Assembly: GCF_963082655.1 (NCBI RefSeq)
Contig: NC_081552.1
Span: forward strand, 97,391,592-97,455,591
Origin: Stomoxys calcitrans
Taxonomy: Eukaryota > Arthropoda > Insecta > Diptera > Muscidae
Reading direction: 5' to 3'
DNA: 64,000 bases
The notes beneath the pieces are model-generated. The model worked only from the letters and a program-made list of their open reading frames with translations. It made no database searches and had not been told where the DNA came from. Positions 57,020-64,000 of this stretch are shown one piece after another. The number at the start of each line of letters is the position of its first letter. Within the stretch, counting starts at the first letter, position 1. A program made the position numbers and the translations under genes.

Positions 57020-57304
57020 TATTTCGATGCGTTACAAACAGAATGACGAAATAGGTATATCCCCATCCTATGGTGGAGGGTATAGAAAAGTTACTAAAAG
57101 CAAATTTAAAAAAAAGTAAGGCGAACTTGGTTCGTAGCCGTTGAGTGAAGCGGACGTGTTTTTATTTCGCTCCTCAAAGAAAAAATATATATAAAGGCTT
57201 TTGGAGTAGGCTAGAAATGGACTCCAAAGTTTTACATCTGTGGTGGTGGCGTCAGACCGCAGTATGTTGTCCTCCCCTCCTTTACTTAAGGTGTTGTTTC
57301 TGAC

Positions 57305-58460
57305 TTGGATTCAGACAGCGACTGCATCAATAAAACAGTCATCGCAGCCGAATCCGGTGATGAGGACATCGGGATGACAGCAGAAGTGAGCTTTGCTGAT
57401 GGCTTTGCTAAGCTCACAAGCAGACCGAGAAAGCGATCTGGTGAACGACGAAGGAGACAGAGGAGTATGTACCGGCAGCGTAATCGGGCGAAAGTGCAGG
57501 ATGCTGGAAGGGATAGAACTGACATTCCAAGTACTTCTACGGAAGCTGAAAAGGGAATCATATCTCCCAAAGAACATAACACTGTTAAATGGTGAAGAAG
57601 AAAAGAGCTCCCCGCTTTTAAGTACTCTGGGAAAACCAAGCCAGCCATTCCGCAATGGAGACTCCAGACAGTGTCCTGTGGAGGTAGACAAAGTCGGAAC
57701 AAGATCGAAGGAAGCGCCCCTGAGTTTTCATTGATTTCCAATAAATGGTAATGGTTGTGGCCATTACGGAAGGGGAAGATGGTCGCTGAGAATGGTAAGG
57801 AACCGCCGTCTTACGATAGAGTGGCAAGGAAAGCACAACAGAGATGAGCTGACTTATGCAGTCATAAATACCGGTACGATTCTACTGGAACACGGATTCC
57901 ACGGTCGGAGTTTTGAACATGTGTGGAACTCTGTGGAGGGTCCACCCATACAAATTATGAGCTGCGAGTTTAGAGGGAACATCTTTACGCTGCCTTTTGC
58001 GTCGGCGGAATGTATTGATACCGGCAAACAGCTCGTCAGAGGTATTCACACTCCGTGGGAGTGCGCAAAGCTCGACCTGGTGAGAAAGATGGATATCCCC
58101 CAGCTCACAAAGGCTACAGTCTTCATCAAGGAATGGGGCAGTAAATTTGCGACGGAACGCATGTTGGGATTCTTGAGCAAGCAAAACGAAGGTTTGGTCG
58201 CAGAGAAGTGGGAGGTCTTCCACGGGGAGGAGAAGGAGGAAGGAACTCTCTTTTTGTGGGCATTGATCAAGTCTCCGTGACAAGTTCGGATAAGCCTAAA
58301 GGCATGGCGCACTACGGGAGCAAAGCTGTCTTTTTTAAGATTGGGAAGACTAGGATAGGCAGACATTTTCGTTCTGCGACATTATGCCGCGCAGTGGCAG
58401 GTGACTCAACTCCGTCCAGAGGGCCGACAACGAGACAATCACGGCATCTCTCAATATTGG
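57305..58460 (+). pseudogene. LOA/R1-like ORF1 (gag-like), frameshifted
   Basis: A basic stretch (TSRPRKRSGERRRRQRSMYR) near 57410-57480 is followed by frame changes. The 57792-58280 frame reads HGRSFEHVWNSVEG, TKATVFIKEWGSKFATERML, GFLSKQNEGLVAEKWEVFHG, and shifts again to LFVGIDQVSV and AHYGSKAVFFKIGKTRIG. The ML-FL--QN-GL---KW-V stretch resembles DUF4780-type proteins, known from ORF1 of such elements and thought to bind RNA. At least two frameshifts; not functional. Confidence 0.65.
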
Positions 58461-58960
58461 AATGACTAGGAGAAGCAATGATCCTAATACTAAAATATCA
58501 GTCAGTGCAGTGGCGAGAGACCCAACACAGCCTAACAAACAGGAATCCGACGACGGACCCATCATCGACTTAAAGATTCGGAATACTGGAATAGGTAAAA
58601 ATCCTAATATTGAAACATTGGGCAGCGCAGCGACAGGCGTCTAAATGCAACCCAACGAACAGGGAGCCAATGATGGTACCATCACCTACTCCCATGAAGC
58701 CTATTAACTTAGGATTTGGAAGGCTGAAATAAGCAAAGATCCTAGTATTGAAACATCAGGTAGTACAGGGAATGGAAACCCAATAAAGCTTAACGAACAG
58801 GGACCCGACGATGGAACCATTACCGACTTTATAAAAAGTCGGAAGACTAGACTAGGCAATGAACCTTAAACGATGTCATCAGCAGTGCAGTGACGGGAAA
58901 GTCAATGCAGTGTAAAGAACAGGGAACGATGAGATCATCACCAACTCCCAAGATGCCCAT
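58347..58960 (+). repeat. ~120-bp tandem repeat between LOA-like ORF1 and ORF2
   Basis: Units start with GGAAGACTAG or a variant at 58347, 58459, 58580, 58718 and 58841 (steps 112, 121, 138, 123). Each contains AGCAATGATCCTAAT-, AACATC-GGCAGTGCAG- and AACAGG-ACCCGACGATGG-type blocks. The units differ from each other by substitutions and indels. Confidence 0.75.
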
Positions 58961-58974
58961 TTACTGGAGGACCA

Positions 58975-61900
58975 ATGATTGAGGTAATCCAGATAAACGT
59001 CCACCGGCGCGGGACTGCTACACACGCTCTGATGGAGAAAATCAGCAATGACAAGATTCATATTGCCTTAATTCAGGAGCAATGGACGACCCGAACAAAG
59101 TTTCTGGACTGAACTATATGAACTACCAATTATTCTATGCTAACACTGGTACTCGGCCGAGGACCTCCGTTATTTTTCATAAAAATTTGGATTATATATT
59201 TCACCGGAGTTGTCAACGTCGGATGCAACAGTGGTGAGACAGGGAGACGGTGGAGTATAATAAGAGGGGCCAAGCCCTGGCAAAGTTCTTGAATACTAAC
59301 GACCTAATAACACTTAATATTGGTAACACCGCTACCTTTGCTATTAGGATTAGGGAGGAGGTATTAAATGTGACGATATGTTCAGAAAATCTGGTAGATG
59401 AGGTTTAGGATTGGAGGGCCTCCATGGAACACTCTTTCTCTGACCATCGCAACATTAGGTTTAGAATAGCACGGCCAGCGCCGAATCCTATAAGCTTCCG
59501 GAATAAGTTGAAAACCAACTGGACAAAATTCGGAAGGCTACTCAGAAGAAGACTTGGGCTAGATAAGTTAGATTGTCCAAGCATAAAAGACGTTGACGAA
59601 AATGTCAATAGGATTACGACTGCACTGGTGAGGTCTTTCGAAGACAAATGTCCTCTTCAGCACAAGGAAAACCCTGGATGACGGGGGAGATTCTCAATAT
59701 TGGGAAATAGGTGCGTACACTTTTTAACAGAGCACGTCGTAAAAAGGCGGAAGTTTTTTTAGATGTGTATTACACACGGTTCAAGGTATACAATAAGATT
59801 ACCAGAACGGCAAAACGTGCCTCCTGGAAGCTTTTCTGCGAAGGAATCCTTGAAGAACTTCAAACCATTTAAGTCACCCGGACCTGATGGAATATATCCG
59901 GCGTTACTATTCAAAGAGGGAGACTATCTGGCGCCTCGTCTGGCCAAAATTTAGTACATTCATATACTCCGAAAACCTGGCAGGAGGCAAGGGTGATGTT
60001 TATACCCAAGCCCGGCAAGGCAAGTTATGCGTCACCAAAGGCCTACAGACCCATAAGCCTTACGTCCTTTCTACTCAAAACCATAGAACGTATTGTGAAC
60101 ACCATGATAAAGAGTATGACATCCAGCGAACTTCTCAAATACAAACAGCATGTCTATGTCAAGGGATGGTCGGTGGAGACTGCCCTGCACGAGGTTGTGC
60201 ATAAAATAGAAGAATCCTTCGATACCAAAGCGTACACATTGACATCGAGGGAGCTTTTAACAATGTGCGGACCGACACACTGATCCAATCCTTAGAACAG
60301 CCACCGGGTGGACCCGGTCCTTAGAGACTGGATAAACCATATGCTAAGGAACAGATGGATAAATTGTGTGTCCAATGGCATAAATATAAGGAAGAAAGTG
60401 GCACAGGGGACGCCACAGGGGGTCATTTTATCCCCACTCCTATGGGTGACCACCATAAATGACCTATTACAGATGCTGACTGAGGAGGGATTTGAACCAG
60501 TCTGCTGCGCAGACGATGTTATAATACTTCTAAGAGGTAAGGATCCGAACGAGCTATGCAGAAGGGCCGAAAGGATATTGCATATAGCGTATGACTGGGC
60601 TAGACCCAGAGGTCTCAATAAAGACTGAAATATGCCTCATCACGAGGAAGACGATGGTGGGCGAATTTAACGCACTACGTTTCCTCAATAAGACGATTTC
60701 GATATCTGACAAGGTCAAATACTTAGGTGTGAAACTGAATTGGAAGTGTCACATTCAGGAGCGTTCTGAGAAGGCTCAAAGATATTGGACACTATGTAGA
60801 CGGGCCGTAGGCTCAAAATGGGCCAGATTCCTAGGATAGTCCACTGGATTTGATTAGACCTATACTTACTTACGCCTCAGTAATTTGGTCGACTGCTATG
60901 GAGAAAAAGTGCAACACAAGGACCATTACAACAGGACCGCCTTGGCATAGGCGGAACGATGAGATATCCGCCCAATTCACCTGCAAATTAAGTGTGAGGC
61001 AGCCACTGCAGCCCTGAGACTTTAGGCGATGGGAGAATGGGTTGAGGATGGGAGCAGCTCATACCATAGCGGTATAATCGAGGCGACGATAAGAAACCTG
61101 GAAGGAAGGGAAGAGGTTTCTGATCAGATACCTGAAATGAACCTTAAAGTCGACTGCGAGGCACTGCTGCCACCGGTACAGTCTTGGATTGACGGAATCC
61201 TAGTATTGCCATCCGGAAGATCATGTTACACGGATGAATCAAAGCTAGAGGACAGAGTGGGCCTGGGGGTTTACATTGAGAACCCAGGTCCTGCAGGCGG
61301 AGATCCGGGAGATCACGGAATGCGTAAAATGGTGTGGTACTAACGCGAGGACGTCGAGTGTGAACATCTTTACCGACAGTAAAATTGCCATAACGGCAAT
61401 AACAACCAGGACGGTAAGGTCACGAACAGTCTTGTAGTGTAAGAAGAAGATTAACGCCTTCTCTGAGGATGGCAAAATCCGCATCGTTTGGGTGCCGGGC
61501 CATAACGGAGTAAGGGGAAATGAAAGGGCAGACGATATGGCGATGAAGAAGGCCAGAAGACAGCCGTCAATAAACTTGGTTAACCCGAAGCCTTTCGGGT
61601 CGACGCAGTCCTAGTTAAGGGAGTGGGCGATGAATGCGCAAGCAACATTGTGGAACAGCGAAGCGGTCGGTAGGACGGCGAAAATCCTATGGGGCGATCC
61701 AGATCGTGAAAAGACAAAGCTATTACTGAAAGGAAGCAAGCAAGAAATCAGTATAGCTATTGGTATCATACCGGGACACATATGACTACGAGCTCACTTA
61801 TGTAAAATCGGTGCGGCAAGTGAGCATGTGTATGGCATGCGGGAAAGATGATGAGACGTTGAAGCATTGCCTTTGTCATTGCCCGGCTTTCGCGTCTTAC

Positions 61901-61995
61901 AGATACCGCCACTTAGGTGGAGACACAATACCAGATATGAACCAACTTAGGGGAGTGGTATTGAAAACAATTAAGGATTTTGTAAGTAGCACGGA
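58975..61995 (+). pseudogene. LOA/R1-like ORF2: endonuclease, reverse transcriptase, RNase H (broken)
   Basis: Endonuclease: IEVIQINVHRRGTATHALME, HIALIQEQWTT (about 58977-59090), and SFSDHRNIRFRIARP at 59440. Reverse transcriptase: FKPFKSPGPDGIYPALL (59850), KAYRPISLTSFLLKTIERIV (60030), TPQGVILSPLLW (60410), CCADDVIILLRGKDP (ADD box, 60500) and KVKYLGVKLNWKCHI (60715). RNase H: CYTDESKLEDRVGLGVYI (61224), NIFTDSKIAITAI (61363) and IVWVPGHNGVRGNERADDMA (61483), giving the acidic and His positions. C-terminus: CMACGKDDETLKHCLCHCPA (61830-61890). Pieces lie in different frames with stops between them, so no complete polyprotein can be made. Confidence 0.85.
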
Positions 61996-62020
61996 ACTCC
62001 TAACTAAAAATATTCTTTTT

Positions 62021-62432
62021 ATACCCACCACCGAAGGATGGGGGTATATTCATTTTGTCATTCCGTTTGCAACACATCGAAATATCCATTTCCGAGCCTA
62101 TAAAGTATATATATTCTTGATCAGCGTAAAAATCTAAGACGATCTAGACATGTCCGTCCATCTGTCGGTCTGTCTGTTGAAATCACGCTGCAGTCTTTAA
62201 AAATAGTGATATTAAGCTGTAACTTTGCACAGATTCTTTTTTTGTTCATAAACAAGTCTAGTTCGAAGATGGGCTAAATCGGACTATATATTGATGTAGC
62301 CCTCATATAGACCGATTCGCCGATTTAGGGTCTTAGGCCCATAAAAGCCTCATTAATTATCCAATTTTGCTGAAATTTGGGACAGTGGGTTGTGTTTAGC
62401 TTCTCGATATCCTTCGTTAATTTGGCCCAGAT
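62021..62432 (-). mobile_element. Family B element, minus, 3' part only
   Basis: ATACCCACCACCGAAGG end, tail block and one and a half monomers, truncated at GGCCCAGATCGA. It sits against the C-terminal end of the LOA-like element, after a TTTTT run, the usual context for this family. Confidence 0.75.
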
Positions 62433-63120
62433 CGAATGAATCCAGTTAATTTGAGGAAGATAAAAATCACCATGAGCAATCAAAGTGTCTCTTGGTTGAG
62501 ACGACTGAAATGCTGATTGGATTGCAGATACGTGTTTTAAATAAATATCCTCCCATGAAGAGGGTGGAACGTAAGAACATGAAATAAATATTGAAACATT
62601 TTTCAAAAATATTTTAACGGCTACAAATTTAATATCCAAGGAAGATTCCACTATTATTTCTTCAGAAGGAAATTCAGTGGAGACCGCTATTAGCACACCA
62701 CCGCCAGATTTTTTAATTTGATCGTTCCGATCACTCCTATATATTTGATATTTGGAATGTAATGTTTCAGAATCGTATATCTTATTCTGAAGCCAAGTTT
62801 CAGTAAAAGCGATTATATGATAATCGAAAATAAAACTATCTGAGTAAAGATACGATAGTTTTGTATTTAACCCTCTAACATTTTGATATACTAGAGATAT
62901 GTTATCAGAAGCATATGATAAATTCAGTTTTTTGGCATAATTTCAGAATAAGAATTAGTTGGGAGGTAAACAACATCAGATCGAGGCGTATCCTCGATCC
63001 TTAGCGGGCCAAAAATCAGGTTTTATAACGACTTCAAAAATGTCTTCTGGAACAATGATTCGGAAAGAAGCTTTGCTACGCCTTTCATGGTACTAAAGTT
63101 TATAAACACTTAATTCGACA
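62433..63120 (-). pseudogene. CR1/Jockey-like non-LTR fragment: ORF1 end and endonuclease start
   Basis: On the minus strand 63060-62980 reads KASFRIIVPEDIFEVVIKPD then FWPAKDRGYASI, like the end of a CR1/Jockey ORF1. From about 62930, after a gap, NISLVYQNVRGLNTKLSYLY, FDYHIIAFTETWL (catalytic Glu) and GGGVLIAVSTEFPSEEIIVE follow, then VSIFISCSYVPPSS and LIAHGDFYLPQINW (GDFNLP-type catalytic region, with Tyr for Asn). The reverse transcriptase is missing. Unlike both the RTE and LOA-like endonucleases above, so it is a third non-LTR lineage. Confidence 0.75.
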
Positions 63121-63149
63121 TCAATGTCAATCTTTGATTTTATATAAAA

Positions 63150-64000
63150 CTAGCTGACCCGGGCCCGCTCCGCTGCGCCTTCTTTTACTTTATATGAAAC
63201 AAAAGTTTTCTTGGAATATTTATTTTCGACAATTAAAGAGCATTTAGTGAAATACCATGCTACGAAAATAGTATATCGCTTGACTAACAGTTTAACAATA
63301 AAAGTGCCTTTATCTGAATCCCATATGATCTTTATTGGTCTACGAATTTAAGTTTGGATGTAAGGTGTACTCCTTCCGTAAAATACTTCATTTCAGCCCG
63401 ATATTCTCATGATGTCTGATTTAGTGGTGTTTTCGGGGGAAAGGTGGTCCCCCAGATTCTTGGCCCTGAAAAAATATCAGCATCGTGCTCTTTTGGTTTT
63501 TAAATTCGTTTGCTAATCTCAAATACCTTTCATTTGAGCTACATACTGGCATGGTTGTTTTTTTCCCTTTGGGTGTGTTTTGGGAAAGCGGTGATGCCCT
63601 AAATACATGGCCCTACATTTAGATATCAAATTCGTATTCTACTTCCAAATAGCTTTATTTATTGCAATGGTTAGTAAAAAATTGCTGTTTGTTTGGGGTA
63701 TTTTGGGAAAGGGGTAGACCCCCAGAAAATTGGTCCCGAAAATGGGTATCAATTCTTGCTCTACCCCCGCAATAACTTTCATTTAAGCCCCACATTGCCA
63801 TGGTTGGTAAATATGCCCTATTTAGGGGTGTTTTGGGGAGTGGGGTGGTCCCCCAAATTCTAAGCCCTGAAAATATATTAGCAACGTGCTCTATTCTCAT
63901 ATATCTTTATATCTTTTATTTGAACCCCATATTGCCATTGCCCTCAAAATTGGATATCAAATTCGTTTTCTAATCTCATTTAAACTCCTCATTGCAAAAT
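63150..64000 (-). mobile_element. Family C Helitron-like element, 3' end, continues beyond window
   Basis: CTAG terminus (63150-63153 on the complement) with CCGGGCCCGCTCCGCTGCG, flanked by T after CTAG. Then the conserved AATATTTATTTTCGACAATT and CAGTTTAACAATA segments and about five minus-strand monomers to the window edge. Confidence 0.8.

Larger units (their letters stand above)
55431..57089 (+). mobile_element. Family A element with a mariner inserted in its tail
   Basis: Head with hairpin TTCGGCCGGGTCGAA, three monomers, a degenerate microsatellite (55988-56037, with GGGC and GGTG units) and ATATATACTTTATAGGGTC. The tail is split at GATAAATA/TATTTCGATGCG by a 911-bp mariner and finishes with GGTGGAGGGTATAGAAAA. 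Confidence 0.8.
57090..62020 (+). mobile_element. LOA/R1-like non-LTR retrotransposon, near full length, broken
   Basis: Order: 5' leader (57090-57300), ORF1 (57305 to about 58400), an inter-ORF tandem repeat (58347-58960), then ORF2 with endonuclease, reverse transcriptase, RNase H and a C-terminal Cys/His knuckle (58975-61995). About 4.9 kb. An RNase H domain together with the ORF1 type points to the LOA clade or a close R1-group relative; that placement is an inference. It is cut at 62020 by a family B element, and no poly-A tail was seen. Confidence 0.8.

Noticed and set aside
57286..57741. Minus-strand frames of 126 and 151 codons over the LOA-like ORF1
   Set aside because: Shadows of the recognisable plus-strand ORF1; their composition (Leu/Ser/Cys rich) follows from the arginine-rich sense strand.

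Overview
The window is eukaryotic and almost entirely repetitive. The repeat types point to a higher dipteran (schizophoran) fly, probably a calyptrate such as a muscid; the species is inference. Evidence: many relatives of the Drosophila DINE-1/INE-1/mini-me elements (ends with ACAAGTAAAA next to a TTCGGCC/GGCCGAA hairpin, a GACGGACGG microsatellite, then GATCAAGAATATATATAC and a TATACCC/GGGTATA inverted pair); Tc1/mariner elements; RTE- and LOA/R1-like non-LTR retrotransposons; and a Penelope-like GIY-YIG remnant. I found no intact host gene, tRNA, rRNA or CRISPR array. Most open frames are short and arise from in-frame tandem repeats.

Four dispersed families dominate. Family A (head ACAAGTAAAAGCGTGCTAAG, ends TATACCCTCCACC/GGTGGAGGGTATA) and family B (head ACAAGTAAAAAGGC-TTAAG, ends ATACCCACCACC/GGTGGTGGGTAT) are DINE/Helentron-like and carry internal tandem monomers of about 153 bp around a shared GGCAGCTATATC core. 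A' is a diverged relative of A. Family C has canonical Helitron ends (5' TC, 3' CTAG, A and T flanks) and internal monomers of about 129 bp. Family D is an array of about 125 bp units rich in GTAC. These families are nested in one another.

Layout: 1-10 kb, A elements with one A' copy; 10-14.6 kb, Penelope remnant, family C in opposed orientations, mariner MITE; 14.9-18.5 kb, a B element split by an RTE retrotransposon; 18.5-20.9 kb, LOA-like retrotransposon (minus); 20.9-30.6 kb, D, B, a decayed mariner, A', an inverted pair of C arrays, RTE fragment and a fold-back transposon; 30.9-36.6 kb, A and C; 36.6-38.0 kb, a 1.4 kb homogeneous 12-bp satellite grown from the microsatellite of a minus-strand A element; 38.7-48.7 kb, B and C elements, including two clean nested insertions that fix the ends of B; 48.7-50.4 kb, the largest low-repeat island; 50.4-57.1 kb, A', an inverted B pair, and A copies carrying a mariner MITE and a mariner; 57.1-62.0 kb, a nearly full-length but broken LOA-like element; 62.0-64 kb, B, a CR1/Jockey-like fragment and the 3' end of another Helitron C.

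No genes act together as a pathway here. The biology is transposon nesting, tandem-repeat growth inside rolling-circle-type elements, and microsatellite-to-satellite conversion.
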